Part shown: piece after piece, positions 1-8,508 of the stretch
Numbering within the stretch: position 1 is the first letter of the stretch
Layout: each line of letters begins with the position of its first letter
DNA from: an uncultured Christensenella sp.
GTDB lineage: Bacteria > Bacillota > Clostridia > Christensenellales > Pumilibacteraceae
DNA: 64,000 nucleotides
Direction: 5' to 3'
NCBI GenBank assembly: GCA_910578545.1
Contig: CAJTPT010000001.1
Coordinates: forward strand, 444,118 to 508,117
The notes under the pieces: model-generated
Told to the model about the DNA's origin: nothing
Seen by the model: the letters and a program-made list of their open reading frames with translations, nothing else
Databases searched by the model: none
Position numbers and translations under genes: made by a program

Positions 1-297
1 GGGCGGATCGTAGACCATAGCCATTATCTTACGACGCGCGGCAAGGCGTTTTTCGCCGTCGAGTATGACTTCCACGTCAACGGGCTTGCCCTTTTTGTCG
101 ACGGTGGTTTTGACTTCCTTTTTGACGTCCAAAACCGTATCGACCGCGAGCTGGATAATGCCGTCGGCAATGCGCGAAACTTCCTTTGCGCGCGCATAGG
201 TTGTCGTTATTTTTTCGTTCCACAAAAGCGCGGTAACCTGGCTGCGCAGGAGCGCGTCGCGCTGATCGGTAGGACGGGAAAGTTTTCTCTGTTCCAT
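1..297 (-). CDS. rplQ: 50S ribosomal protein L17, N-terminal part (cut by window edge)
   Basis: The reading frame stays open from the ATG at 297 to the window edge, giving the first 99 residues. It begins MEQRKLSRPTDQRDALLRSQ and continues through the ITTTYARAKE region typical of bacterial L17. L17 lies at the polypeptide exit tunnel. It follows rpoA by 62 nt, the usual last position of the alpha operon. The C-terminal part lies outside the window, so its full length cannot be judged. Confidence 0.95.
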   Translation of the reverse strand, partial: MEQRKLSRPTDQRDALLRSQVTALLWNEKITTTYARAKEVSRIADGIIQLAVDTVLDVKKEVKTTVDKKGKPVDVEVILDGEKRLAARRKIMAMVYDPP

Positions 298-359
298 GAT
301 TATTGTTCTCCTATAACAGTGTTTGCTTTAGCGTGCTGCAAAAGCGCACGGACTAAAGA

Positions 360-1313
360 TTAGTCTTCCGACGGTTTTAAATCGAGCCCCAAAGCGCGGA
401 GCTTGGCAATAACTTCGTCAAGCGATTTTCTGCCGAGGTTGCGGACCTTGAGCATATCCTCTTCGGTCTTGCGCGTGAGATCTGCAACGGTGTGGATGCC
501 TGCGCGCTTTAAGCAGTTGTAGCTTCGTACCGACAGGTCCATCTCCTCGATGTTCATTTCCAAAACCTTGGCTTGACGGTCCTCCGAGCGCGATACGAGT
601 ATATCCATGCCGGATATGGTATCGGACAAAGCTACAAACAGCTTTACGTGATCCTCGAGCGCCTTGGCCGCAAGGCTGAGAACGTCCTTGGCGGAAAGCG
701 AGCCGTCGGTCTTTACGTTGAGCGTGAGCTTGTCGTAGTCCATGGACTGACCGACGCGCGTGGGCTCGACGGAATAGGACGCAAACTTAACAGGCGTGAA
801 GATGGCGTCGATCGGAATGTACCCGATGGGGCGGGACGGATCCTTAAGCTCGTCCGCCACAACATAGCCCCTGCCCTTGCCGACGTAAAGCGTCATGTCA
901 AGCTTGGCGCCCTCGTCCAACGTGCAAATATACAGGTCGGGATTGAGCACGTCGATTTCGGGGTCGACGTCGATATCCGCGGCAGTCACGATACCGGGCG
1001 TAGATTTTTGGATATGCAGCTCTTTGACGAGCGCTTTGTCGGTATAGTTTGCCTTGAGATTGAGCGATTTGAGATTGAGGATTATTTCTGTGACGTCTTC
1101 TTTAACGCCCTTAACGGTCGAGAACTCGTGGTCGACGCCTTCGATCATAATGCCTATGACCGCCGCGCCGGGAAGATTGGACAACAGCACGCGTCTGAGC
1201 GCATTACCGAGGGTGTGGCCGTAACCGCGATCGAGCGGCTCGACAACAAACTTACCCGTACGGTAGCTGTCCGTTTCTTCCATGGTTATTCTCGGCATTT
1301 CGATTTCCATCAT
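360..1313 (-). CDS. rpoA: DNA-directed RNA polymerase subunit alpha
   Basis: This 317-residue protein has the normal alpha-subunit length. The N-terminal assembly domain contains the GYGHTLGNALRRVLLSNLPG motif used for dimerisation and beta/beta-prime docking. A linker near residue 235 leads to the C-terminal domain, with SYNCLKRAGIHTVADL and NLGRKSLDEV helices that contact UP elements and activators. An AAGGAG site about 10 nt before the first ATG supports the start MMEIEMPRI; the second Met is also possible. It lies 17 nt after rpsD in the alpha operon. Confidence 0.98.
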   Translation of the reverse strand: MMEIEMPRITMEETDSYRTGKFVVEPLDRGYGHTLGNALRRVLLSNLPGAAVIGIMIEGVDHEFSTVKGVKEDVTEIILNLKSLNLKANYTDKALVKELHIQKSTPGIVTAADIDVDPEIDVLNPDLYICTLDEGAKLDMTLYVGKGRGYVVADELKDPSRPIGYIPIDAIFTPVKFASYSVEPTRVGQSMDYDKLTLNVKTDGSLSAKDVLSLAAKALEDHVKLFVALSDTISGMDILVSRSEDRQAKVLEMNIEEMDLSVRSYNCLKRAGIHTVADLTRKTEEDMLKVRNLGRKSLDEVIAKLRALGLDLKPSED

Positions 1314-1330
1314 GGCCTAATTACTCCTTA

Positions 1331-1951
1331 TTACTTGGAATACAACTCGACGATAAGCTGCTCGTTGATGTTGAGGTCTATATCGTCGCGCTTCGGATTG
1401 TCTACAACTTTGCCGACAAAATTTTCGGTGTCGAACGTGACCCACTTGGGCATGACGATTTTGGCGCCGCGAAGCTCTTTGAACAACGCGTTGTCACGGC
1501 TGGTTTCGCGAACGGTGATCTCGTCGCCGAGCTTGACCTGGTACGACGGAATGTCCACACGTCTGCCGTTGACCAAAATGTGCCCGTGGTTGACTATCTG
1601 ACGGGACATCTTGCGCGACGCGCCGATACCCATGCGATAAACCACGTTATCCAAACGCTTTTCGAGCATGGCGAGCATGTTCTCGCCGGTAACGCCCTTT
1701 TGCGCTTCCGCTCTTTCGTAGTATTCTCTGAACTGTTTTTCCAAAACGCCGTAAGCGCGCTTAACCTTTTGCTTCTCGCGAAGCTGAGTGTTGTACTCGC
1801 TGTTTTTGCGGCGCGCCATTGCGTGAGCGCCGGGGGGGACGGGGCGACGCTCCATAGCGCATTTTTTGGAAGTACAGCGCTCGCCCTTTAAGAACAGCTT
1901 TTGTCCTTCGCGGCGGCACTGTCTGCAATCTGCACAAATATTTCTTGCCAT
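1331..1951 (-). CDS. rpsD: 30S ribosomal protein S4
   Basis: At 206 residues this is a normal S4, a primary 16S rRNA binder and, in many bacteria, a translational regulator of its own operon. The N-terminus (CADCRQC ... CTSKKC) keeps the Cys cluster of the zinc-binding C+ form. The S4 RNA-binding domain is seen from about residue 95 (MLEKRLDNVVYRMG ... VNHGHILVNGRRVDIPSY). A 158-nt gap with a palindromic element separates it from rpsK upstream. Confidence 0.97.
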   Translation of the reverse strand: MARNICADCRQCRREGQKLFLKGERCTSKKCAMERRPVPPGAHAMARRKNSEYNTQLREKQKVKRAYGVLEKQFREYYERAEAQKGVTGENMLAMLEKRLDNVVYRMGIGASRKMSRQIVNHGHILVNGRRVDIPSYQVKLGDEITVRETSRDNALFKELRGAKIVMPKWVTFDTENFVGKVVDNPKRDDIDLNINEQLIVELYSK

Positions 1952-1988
1952 AAAAACTTGTTAACCTCCTAAATTGTTGGGGGTTCGG

Positions 1989-2106
1989 GTGCGCAGTCGC
2001 GACTTAGACAAGGCAACCAAGCGGCGGCGACGGGGAGTGTAGACCCACCTACATGACCCAAGACGCCGCGACGGTTAACACCGTATAAGTCGATGAATGC
2101 GCGCAC
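1989..2106. repeat. Imperfect long-palindrome element in the rpsK-rpsD gap (copy A)
   Basis: About 118 nt between rpsK and rpsD form an imperfect inverted repeat. The outer arms GTGCGC/GCGCAC and CGACTTA/TAAGTCG pair, and the centre is GTGTAG-ACCCAC-CTACAT. Copy A shares the ACAAGGC box in its left arm and the central GTAG...CTAC hairpin with elements at 3021-3137 and 7465-7600. In the operon transcript it would fold into one long hairpin. It contains no coding sequence. Confidence 0.6.
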
Positions 2107-2109
2107 GAA

Positions 2110-2499
2110 CTAAACTCTGCGGCGTTTGGGCGGTCTGCACCCGTTGTGCGGAATGGGTGATACGTCGTTGATCTCGGTCACCTGAAGTCCTACGACTTCC
2201 ATAGCGCGAATGGCGGACTCTCTGCCCGCACCGGGACCTTTGACAAATACCTTTACCGAACGCAAGCCGTGTTCCATTGCGCGCTTGGCGGCTTCCTCTG
2301 CGGCCATTTGCGCGGCGTACGGCGTGGACTTACGCGAGCCGCGGAATTTAAGCGCACCCGCCGAGCATGCGGCAATCGCATTGCCCTGTTCGTCCGTAAC
2401 AGTCACTATCGTGTTGTTGAACGAAGCGTGAATGTGGACGCAACCCTTGTCGATATTTTTGGTTATCTTCTTTTTGGTAGAGCTCTTCTTGACTGCCAT
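2110..2499 (-). CDS. rpsK: 30S ribosomal protein S11
   Basis: This 129-residue protein carries the S11 signatures IHASFNNTIVTVTDEQGN and the C-terminal PHNGCRPPKRRRV. S11 forms part of the platform of the 30S subunit next to the mRNA exit. The stop of rpsM and the ATG of rpsK are 3 nt apart, so the two are translationally coupled. The N-terminus is lysine-rich (KKSSTKKKITK), as usual. Confidence 0.97.
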   Translation of the reverse strand: MAVKKSSTKKKITKNIDKGCVHIHASFNNTIVTVTDEQGNAIAACSAGALKFRGSRKSTPYAAQMAAEEAAKRAMEHGLRSVKVFVKGPGAGRESAIRAMEVVGLQVTEINDVSPIPHNGCRPPKRRRV

Positions 2500-2502
2500 A
2501 GG

Positions 2503-2880
2503 TTATCTCTCCTTCTTCTTGCTACGTGAAACAGTGCGTTTCGGACCCTTGCGAGTACGCGCGTTCTGCTTGGTGTTCTGTCCGCGTACCGGCAGGTTTT
2601 TACGGTGCCGAACGCCACGGTAACAACCTATGTCTTTAAGGCGCTTGATGTTAAGCTCCACTTCGCGGTGAAGGTCGCCTTCCGTCTTAATATTTTTGTC
2701 GATATAAGTACGGAGTGCGTTTTCCTGTTCGTCGGTCAAGTCTTTTACACGAACGTCGGGGCTGATGCCCGTCGCTTTAAGAATTTTGTTCGCCGTGGGA
2801 CGTCCGATACCGTAGATGTAGGTAAGACCTATCTCGATACGTTTTTCCTTGGGCAAATCAATACCTGCTATTCTTGCCAC
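2503..2880 (-). CDS. rpsM: 30S ribosomal protein S13
   Basis: The 125-residue protein starts MARIAGIDLPKEKRIEIGLT, the standard S13 N-terminus with its helix-hairpin-helix. It ends in the basic RKGPKRTVSRSKKKER tail that reaches the P-site tRNA. The conserved CYRGVRHRKNLPVRGQ segment is present. It lies 278 nt after rpmJ, an unusually long gap for this operon that is filled by repeat copy B. Confidence 0.97.
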   Translation of the reverse strand: MARIAGIDLPKEKRIEIGLTYIYGIGRPTANKILKATGISPDVRVKDLTDEQENALRTYIDKNIKTEGDLHREVELNIKRLKDIGCYRGVRHRKNLPVRGQNTKQNARTRKGPKRTVSRSKKKER

Positions 2881-3020
2881 TTTTTAAACTCCTTGATGGT
2901 TTTGTAATGGATTGATATAAATAACGGTTGAAAAGCAAAGCGTGTGGAATGTCGCGCTCGGCAGCTCGCCCGACTATTTTATAAGTTGTTACTTAAAGAA
3001 TGCTCAGACGCGGTTTTGGG

Positions 3021-3137
3021 TGCGGAGTCGCACAGGCGATTTGCATGTCCGACAAGGCATCGTCCACTAAGGCGTAGCGGCGCTACGTCGAGTAGTGATA
3101 ACACAGTCGGCATGTAAATGGGCAGCAAGCCGCCGCA
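3021..3137. repeat. Imperfect long-palindrome element in the rpmJ-rpsM gap (copy B)
   Basis: The left arm (GATTTGCATGTCCGAC, near 3038) pairs imperfectly with the right arm (GTCGGCATGTAAATGG, near 3105). The centre is the near-perfect hairpin CGTAGCGGCGCTACG followed by TCGAG. An ACAAGGC box lies in the left arm as in copies A and C. A separate short GC palindrome, GGTCGCGCGACC, lies at about 3148-3159 just after the rpmJ stop. No coding capacity is seen. Confidence 0.6.
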
Positions 3138-3158
3138 TAAGCCGCGCGGTCGCGCGAC

Positions 3159-3275
3159 CTAACCCTGGCGTTGCTTATGGCTGGGATTCTTGCTGCAAAT
3201 GACCATAACTTTGCCGTGACGGCGTATGACCTTGCACTTGTCGCACATGGGTTTAACCGAAGATCTAACTTTCAT
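3159..3275 (-). CDS. rpmJ: 50S ribosomal protein L36
   Basis: The 38-residue protein begins MKVRSSVKPMCDKCKVIRRH, runs on through GKVMVICSKNPSHKQRQG, and ends at 3159. It has the C-x2-C ... C-x4-H zinc site of classical L36. It lies between infA and rpsM, its usual place. The short frame is supported by exact length and motif agreement with the family. Confidence 0.97.
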   Translation of the reverse strand: MKVRSSVKPMCDKCKVIRRHGKVMVICSKNPSHKQRQG

Positions 3276-3293
3276 GATTTACTCCTTGTAGAT

Positions 3294-3325
<32 letters not shown>

Positions 3326-3368
3326 GTTGTTTGTAAATGGTATGGTTGTTTAGCCTACTGAGTTCTCT

Positions 3369-3590
3369 TTACGATTTACTTCTAAAAGTAATTATACCTT
3401 TAGTAATGTCATACGGCGAAATGGCAACCTTGACGCGATCGCCCAACAACACTTTGATGTAGTTGACGCGCATCTTGCCCGCTATCGTACACAAAACAGT
3501 GGCGCCGTTATCGAGCTTGACCTTGAATTTAGTCCCCGGCAAGCATTCCTCTACGGTACCTTCCGTTTCGATATTATCACTTCTCGGCAT
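3369..3590 (-). CDS. infA: Translation initiation factor IF-1
   Basis: This 73-residue S1/OB-fold protein begins MPRSDNIETEGTVEECLPGT and has the IF-1 core GDRVKVAISPYDITKGIITF. IF-1 blocks the ribosomal A site during initiation. The start codon lies 13 nt inside the end of the upstream KOW-protein gene, which suggests translational coupling. Position between map and rpmJ is canonical. Confidence 0.97.
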   Translation of the reverse strand: MPRSDNIETEGTVEECLPGTKFKVKLDNGATVLCTIAGKMRVNYIKVLLGDRVKVAISPYDITKGIITFRSKS

Positions 3591-3831
3591 ACAACCTCCT
3601 TTCTTGAATGAATTGTTTTATGCGCCTTTTGAGCGCCGCGTTTGTCGGGTCGGTAATTCCGCTTTGGTCCACTACCCGTAAATGCCTTTTGCGTTTGAGC
3701 TTCGGTTTTTCCGCCGTTCTCGATTTGCCGTCCGCTATCAGAACGAACTGCTCGTTCAAGACCGCTATCACCACGAACGGATCGCCCGTATCGTGTCCGG
3801 CACGACTTACCACTATATCGCCGATTTGCAC
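3577..3831 (-). CDS. KOW-domain RNA-binding protein (L14e/L6e/L27e-like)
   Basis: The 84-residue protein begins MQIGDIVVSRAGHDTGDPFV, a KOW-type SH3-like barrel. It ends in a basic helical tail rich in K and R (ALKRRIKQFIQERRLYAEK). Small L14e/L6e/L27e-like proteins of this kind are commonly encoded between map and infA in Clostridia. Their exact role is not established, but ribosome or rRNA binding is likely. The gene overlaps infA by 14 nt and follows map by 15 nt. Confidence 0.85.
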   Translation of the reverse strand: MQIGDIVVSRAGHDTGDPFVVIAVLNEQFVLIADGKSRTAEKPKLKRKRHLRVVDQSGITDPTNAALKRRIKQFIQERRLYAEK

Positions 3832-3846
3832 GTTACACCTCGGATT

Positions 3847-4590
3847 TTACAGCGTAAGGATTTCGGGCGCGCCGTCCGCATTGATAATCACGGTGTTTTC
3901 GTAATGCGCCGCGTTACTGCCGTCCATTGTCCGAACAGTCCAACCGTCGCGATCGACCTTGACTCGCCAATCGCCCGCCGTAATCATCGGCTCGATACAT
4001 ATGCACAGCCCCGCCTTGAGCGGTGAGCCGGTGCCGCGCCTGCCGAAGTTGGGGACCTCGGGCGGCTCGTGCATTTTGTGCCCGATACCGTGTCCCGTCA
4101 GCGCGCGAACTACGCCGTAGCCGTGCAGTTCGGTATAAAGCTGTACCGCGCTTGCGATATCGCCTACGCGACCGCCCGCTTTGGCGTGCTCTAACCCCGC
4201 AAAAAATGCGTCCTTAGCCGCTGCGATAAGCTTTAAGTTGGCTTCCGACACGTTGCCGACCGCAAAGGTCCGCGCCGCGTCGCCCTGATATCCGTTTAAA
4301 AGTGCGGTAATGTCAACAGACACTATGTCGCCGTCCTTAACCGCCATTAGCGACGGTATTCCGTGGACGACCACGTCGTTTACCGAAATGCACGAAGCAT
4401 TCGGATAACCTTGAAAACCTTTACTCGACGGGATTGCGCCAAGCGATCTAATCGTTTGCTCAACCACCCTGTCGATTTCTACCGTCGTTACGCCCGGGAC
4501 GATAAACCGTTCTGCCGCATCGAGCGCGGCTTTTACGACGCGGCTCGCCGCTCGCATTCCCTCACGCTCTTTTTCGGTCTTGACTATCAT
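3847..4590 (-). CDS. map: Methionine aminopeptidase, type I
   Basis: The 247-residue cytosolic enzyme removes N-terminal Met from nascent proteins using a dinuclear metal site. Visible ligands and motifs are VVHGIPS, the D of VSVDITAL, the second D of GYQGDAARTF, the H of TGHGIGHKMHEPPEVP, the E of CICIEPMI and the final E of HYENTVII. The length fits the type Ia class without an N-terminal extension. Its start overlaps the adk stop by 4 nt. Confidence 0.97.
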   Translation of the reverse strand: MIVKTEKEREGMRAASRVVKAALDAAERFIVPGVTTVEIDRVVEQTIRSLGAIPSSKGFQGYPNASCISVNDVVVHGIPSLMAVKDGDIVSVDITALLNGYQGDAARTFAVGNVSEANLKLIAAAKDAFFAGLEHAKAGGRVGDIASAVQLYTELHGYGVVRALTGHGIGHKMHEPPEVPNFGRRGTGSPLKAGLCICIEPMITAGDWRVKVDRDGWTVRTMDGSNAAHYENTVIINADGAPEILTL

Positions 4591-5204
4591 TTAAGCGCCG
4601 CCTCGATCGCCTTATTGACGTCCTCTATCGACTGCATTCCGTCGACGTTTTTGAGCACGCCTTTCGCCTTGTAATACTCGACGAGCGGGGCGGTGTTTTC
4701 GGCGTAAACCTTTAACCGATTTTCCACGACCTCGCGCTTGTCGTCGTCGCGAATGATAAGCGCTTCACCGCATTCCTTGCACTTGCCGTCGGGCGCGTTG
4801 CCCGCGCTTGTGGAATATCCGCACTTGGGGCAAACCCTGCGGCTCGCCATTCTGTCCGCGAGCTTATTAAGGTCGGTTACAAGGTTGAGCGCCACGTCGA
4901 TAGTAACTATCTTGGCGAGCGCGTCCGCCTGGGCCTTGGTGCGAGGGAATCCGTCGAGCAGGAAGCCCGTTTTGCAATCGGGCTGTTCGATTCGATCCTT
5001 CAACAGCGCGACGACCAACTCGTCGGGAACAAGCTTGCCAGCGTCCATGTACGCCTTGGCTTGCTTGCCGAGCTCGGTGCCCTCCGACGTATTTTTGCGA
5101 AGTATGTCGCCCGTCGATACGTGCGGAATGTTATGGGTCTTGCAGATGAGCGCCGCTTGCGTGCCTTTGCCGCTACCCGGCGCACCCATTATTATAAGGT
5201 TCAT
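4587..5204 (-). CDS. adk: Adenylate kinase
   Basis: The 205-residue enzyme interconverts AMP + ATP and 2 ADP. It has the P-loop GAPGSGKGTQA at residues 7-17, the NMP-binding region HVSTGDILR, and LLDGFPRT. The LID domain carries a CPKCG ... CKECG zinc site, the structural form seen in many Gram-positives. It is slightly shorter than the usual 214 residues. It sits between secY and map, as is normal for this operon. Confidence 0.97.
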   Translation of the reverse strand: MNLIIMGAPGSGKGTQAALICKTHNIPHVSTGDILRKNTSEGTELGKQAKAYMDAGKLVPDELVVALLKDRIEQPDCKTGFLLDGFPRTKAQADALAKIVTIDVALNLVTDLNKLADRMASRRVCPKCGYSTSAGNAPDGKCKECGEALIIRDDDKREVVENRLKVYAENTAPLVEYYKAKGVLKNVDGMQSIEDVNKAIEAALK

Positions 5205-5327
5205 GAAAACTCCGAATTGTTTAAGTGGAAAAATTGATTTGAATGTGGGATTTTGCGTAGCCGCGCGTCAAACGGACAACAATCGGCAACCCGAACGTAG
5301 GCCGTATCATGCGATGGATACGTGAAG

Positions 5328-6632
5328 TTACTTAAGGAAGCCCTTGTACTGCTTCATCATAAGCTGACTCTGCAACTGCTTTTCAAACTCAAGCGCGACC
5401 GAAACGACGATTAGCATACCCGTTGCCGAGAAGGCGTTTACGAGCGACGACGTTTGACCGAGCACCGCCGCGAATATAACCGACGGAACGAGCGCGATAA
5501 ACGCGAGGAATATTGCGCCGAACAGCGTAAGCCGCTTGGATATGCGCGCAAGGTATTCGGTAGTCGGTTTGCCCGGGCGGATACCGTTGATAAATCCGCC
5601 GTACTGCTGAATGTTGCGAGAGATGTCCTCGGGATTGAACTCGATTTGCGCATAGAAGTACGAGAAGAACAGAATCAACAACGAAACGAAAATCGCGTAC
5701 AGCCACGAGCCTGCGCCAAGCCACGTCGCCCACCAGATATAAAATCCGCTTTCGGGTGCGACCAACTGCGCTATCATTTGCGGGAAGGAAATCAACGCCG
5801 TGGCAAAGATTATAGGCATAACGCCGCTCGCATTGACCTTAATCGGAATGAACGAGCTTTGTCCGCCGTACTGCTTCCTGCCTTTTATCTGTTTGGCATA
5901 CTGAACGGGTACTCGGCGCTCTGCTCCGTCTACGAACACAATAAGCAAGAAAACCGCTACTACCATTAGCACAAAGCCGACGAGCTGCCAAATAGCCATT
6001 TCGTCGCCGGATACCGCGAGCTGGATTGTATTTACAATGCCCATACCCGCCGAGGCGATGATACCGACAAAAATCAAAAGGCTTATGCCGTTGCCGATAC
6101 CGTAATCGGTGATGCGCTCGCCCAACCACATGGTGAGCATAGAGCCCATAACCATGAGAAGAACTACGAATATAGATATAACCCAGGTCTGCGTCATCGG
6201 CCCGAACACGTTGTTGGAAATGTATCCGGCACGCGCATACGATACCGTTACGCCGATAGCCTGTGCAAGCGCGAGTGCGATTGTAATATAACGCGTGATT
6301 TGCGTTATCTTCTTTTTGCCCTCGTCACCCTGCTTTTGGTATTCCTGCAACCGCGGTATTGCTACCGACAGAAGCTGCAGAATAATCGACGCGTTAATGT
6401 ACGGCGTGATACCTATTGCAAAAAACGCACCGTTAGATAGCGCATTACCGGTAATGCCGTTAAGCAAACCGAGCAAGCCGTCGGTAATCGACTGACCCTC
6501 GATTGTTGCCACGTCGATACCCGGAAGGGGCACCCAGCAACCGAGCCTATATATAAAGAGGAGCGCAAGAGTGATTAGTATCTTTCTGCGCACGTCTTTA
6601 TTTTTGAAAGCGTTTTTAAGCGTTTCAAACAT
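5328..6632 (-). CDS. secY: Protein translocase subunit SecY
   Basis: This 434-residue integral membrane protein forms the Sec translocation channel. About ten hydrophobic segments are visible, beginning after the charged N-terminus MFETLKNAFKNKDVRRKI. Family motifs include the GCWVPLPGIDV plug-region lead, ITQITRYITIALALAQA, LGERITDYGIGNGISLLIF, and YFYAQIEFNPEDISRNIQQY. The start overlaps the last base of rplO, and a 123-nt gap follows before adk. Confidence 0.98.
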   Translation of the reverse strand: MFETLKNAFKNKDVRRKILITLALLFIYRLGCWVPLPGIDVATIEGQSITDGLLGLLNGITGNALSNGAFFAIGITPYINASIILQLLSVAIPRLQEYQKQGDEGKKKITQITRYITIALALAQAIGVTVSYARAGYISNNVFGPMTQTWVISIFVVLLMVMGSMLTMWLGERITDYGIGNGISLLIFVGIIASAGMGIVNTIQLAVSGDEMAIWQLVGFVLMVVAVFLLIVFVDGAERRVPVQYAKQIKGRKQYGGQSSFIPIKVNASGVMPIIFATALISFPQMIAQLVAPESGFYIWWATWLGAGSWLYAIFVSLLILFFSYFYAQIEFNPEDISRNIQQYGGFINGIRPGKPTTEYLARISKRLTLFGAIFLAFIALVPSVIFAAVLGQTSSLVNAFSATGMLIVVSVALEFEKQLQSQLMMKQYKGFLK

Positions 6633-7075
6633 TAGATGACCTCAACAGTGCCGCCCGCTTTTTCGATTTTCTCTTTAGCGGACGCCGTGAACTTAGCCGC
6701 TTTTACGGTCAGTTTCTTTGTAAGCTCGCCGTCGCCCAAAACCTTGAGTCCGTAGGCTTCGACCTTTTTTACAACGCCCGTTTCGACCAACAGCTTAAGA
6801 TCGACAACAGTGCCGTCGTCGAACATGTTGAGCTTGTCGATATTGATAACGGAAAATTCCTTTTGGAACTTGTTGTTAAAGCCGCGCTTAGGAAGTCTGC
6901 GCATGAGCGTGATTTGTCCGCCCTCGAACCCGGGACGAACGCCGCCGCCGCTACGCGCCCACTGACCTTTATGACCTTTGCCGGACGTTTTGCCCAAGCC
7001 CGATCCGATACCGCGGCCCAAACGCTTGGCTTTGGTGTGCGAGCCGTCTGCCGGCATAAGTGCGTGCATTTTCAT
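6632..7075 (-). CDS. rplO: 50S ribosomal protein L15
   Basis: The 147-residue protein has the glycine-rich N-terminal RNA-binding extension (KRLGRGIGSGLGKTSGKGHK) and a globular C-terminal domain ending GGTVEVI. L15 is a central 23S rRNA binder. The stop overlaps the secY start by one base. An 87-nt gap lies between it and rpmD upstream. Confidence 0.97.
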   Translation of the reverse strand: MKMHALMPADGSHTKAKRLGRGIGSGLGKTSGKGHKGQWARSGGGVRPGFEGGQITLMRRLPKRGFNNKFQKEFSVINIDKLNMFDDGTVVDLKLLVETGVVKKVEAYGLKVLGDGELTKKLTVKAAKFTASAKEKIEKAGGTVEVI

Positions 7076-7162
7076 TTTAATTGCCTCCTATTTCGTGAAA
7101 ACTCAATCGGATTATTTTCGTCTTGCTTATCGCAACCGACAAACAAGTACGAACAAACTCGA

Positions 7163-7369
7163 TTAAGCCTCCGCAACGGTAACCAAGTGGCATACCGTTC
7201 TTATCATACCGCGCATGGCGGGGTTGTCCTCGACGGTCACGGTCTGACCGATCTTTTTCAATCCCAACGCCTCAACGGTGCGCTGTTGTTTAACCAAACG
7301 TCCCGCCGTGCTCTTTACAAGCGTTACGTTAAGCTTTTTGTTTTCGGTTTTTTCAGCTTTCTTTGCCAT
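7163..7369 (-). CDS. rpmD: 50S ribosomal protein L30
   Basis: The 68-residue protein has the L30 ferredoxin-like core LNVTLVKSTAGRLVKQQRTV ... GLKKIGQTVTVEDNPAMRGM. A charged N-terminal stretch (AKKAEKTENKK) makes it a little longer than the usual 58-60 residues. It sits between rpsE and rplO. The 237-nt gap to rpsE contains palindromic element copy C. Confidence 0.95.
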   Translation of the reverse strand: MAKKAEKTENKKLNVTLVKSTAGRLVKQQRTVEALGLKKIGQTVTVEDNPAMRGMIRTVCHLVTVAEA

Positions 7370-7464
7370 GTTGTTCTCCTACTTAGGCGTGACCGCCCTA
7401 CTTAGGTTGATTGTTGATTTTATAAACCGCAAATAAATTCGCGATTTTGATAGGCTATGAGTAA

Positions 7465-7600
7465 CGCGGCGCGTTTAGATTGCGTTAGCGTTTTCGAGCG
7501 GATACAAGGCGCGGTGACGAAGTCGTAGCAACGCTACGTCGAGGAGCCGCAACGCGGTAAACGCCGAAAACGGTAGCAAGATAATGCGCAAGCGTTAACG
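7465..7600. repeat. Imperfect long-palindrome element in the rpsE-rpmD gap (copy C)
   Basis: The left part GCGTTTTCGAGCGG and right part GCCGAAAACGGTAGC are imperfectly complementary. The centre is the hairpin CGTAGCAACGCTACG followed by TCGAG, almost identical to copy B. The left arm holds the shared ACAAGGC box. The element lies in the long gap between two co-transcribed ribosomal protein genes. Confidence 0.6.
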
Positions 7601-7606
7601 AATAGA

Positions 7607-8125
7607 CTACAGTTCTTCGACGGTTTTGCCGCGTATCGCCGCAACCTCATCCGCCGTACGCAAACTTTCGAGCGCCTTCATTGTGGCTTTAACCACGTTG
7701 ATAGGGTTGCGCGAGCCGTAGCACTTGGTGGTGATGTTGTTGATGCCGCACAGCTCCAACACCGCGCGGACGGAACCGCCGGCTATAACGCCTCGACCTT
7801 CGGGTGCGGGACGAAGAAGGACCTTACTGCATGAAAACTCGCCGATCGTTTCGTGCGGGATAGCCGTGCCGTTGAGCGAAATCTTTTTCATATCGCGACG
7901 CGCTGCCTGTTCCGCCTTTTTGATCGCTTCGGGAACCTCGGTGGCTTTGCCCATGCCTATGCCCACTCTGCCCTTGCCGTCACCGGCAACGACGAGCGCG
8001 GCAAAACTGCTGTTGCGACCGCCCTTAACGACCTTGCAAACTCTGCGAGTAGTGACGAGCTTGGTTTTGATGCCGTCATCGACAACGTCTTTTTCTCTTT
8101 TCTTTCTGAATTCTTCGCGTGCCAT
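7607..8125 (-). CDS. rpsE: 30S ribosomal protein S5
   Basis: At 172 residues it is a normal S5, with the double-stranded RNA-binding domain (RRVCKVVKGGRNSSFAALVV, GDGKGRVGIGMGKATEVPEA) and the C-terminal domain (LLRPAPEGRGVIAGGSVRAV). S5 helps decoding accuracy at the mRNA entry. It is 9 nt downstream of rplR. Confidence 0.97.
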   Translation of the reverse strand: MAREEFRKKREKDVVDDGIKTKLVTTRRVCKVVKGGRNSSFAALVVAGDGKGRVGIGMGKATEVPEAIKKAEQAARRDMKKISLNGTAIPHETIGEFSCSKVLLRPAPEGRGVIAGGSVRAVLELCGINNITTKCYGSRNPINVVKATMKALESLRTADEVAAIRGKTVEEL

Positions 8126-8134
8126 GATTTGCTC

Positions 8135-8497
8135 CTAAAACTTAAGTCCGGCAGCTCTTGCCGCATCAGCGAGCGCTTTTACGCGTCCGGTGTAAAGGTA
8201 TCCGCCGCGGTCGAAAACCACTTCGGTAATGCCCTTTTCCTTTGCCTTTTTGGCGACGTAATCGCCTACGAACTCGGCCTGCTGGGTCTTGGTCTTGCCC
8301 TTGAGGTCGACGCCTTTTACAAGCGTGCTACCCGAGCAAAGCGTGACGCCTTTTACGTCGTCGATGACCTGAGCATAGATATGACTTGTCGAACGGTAAA
8401 CCGCAAGACGGGGGCGCTCCGCAGTGCCCTTTACGTCATAGCGCAAGCGCTTATGACGCTTCATACGAATTTTGTTTTTATCGATCTTCTTAATCAT
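8135..8497 (-). CDS. rplR: 50S ribosomal protein L18
   Basis: The 120-residue protein has the L18 sequence pattern RMKRHKRLRYDVKGTAERPR followed by LAVYRSTSHIYAQVIDD, and ends AARAAGLKF. L18 binds 5S rRNA and anchors it to the large subunit. It is 11 nt after rplF and 9 nt before rpsE. Confidence 0.97.
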   Translation of the reverse strand: MIKKIDKNKIRMKRHKRLRYDVKGTAERPRLAVYRSTSHIYAQVIDDVKGVTLCSGSTLVKGVDLKGKTKTQQAEFVGDYVAKKAKEKGITEVVFDRGGYLYTGRVKALADAARAAGLKF

Positions 8498-8508
8498 TTG
8501 CCATTCTC

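Noticed and set aside
573..1601. 342-codon plus-strand frame opposite rpoA and rpsD
   Set aside because: It is a shadow of two certain genes on the other strand, with no RBS and no family match. The same applies to the long opposite frames in rplF/rpsH, rplB and mnmE.
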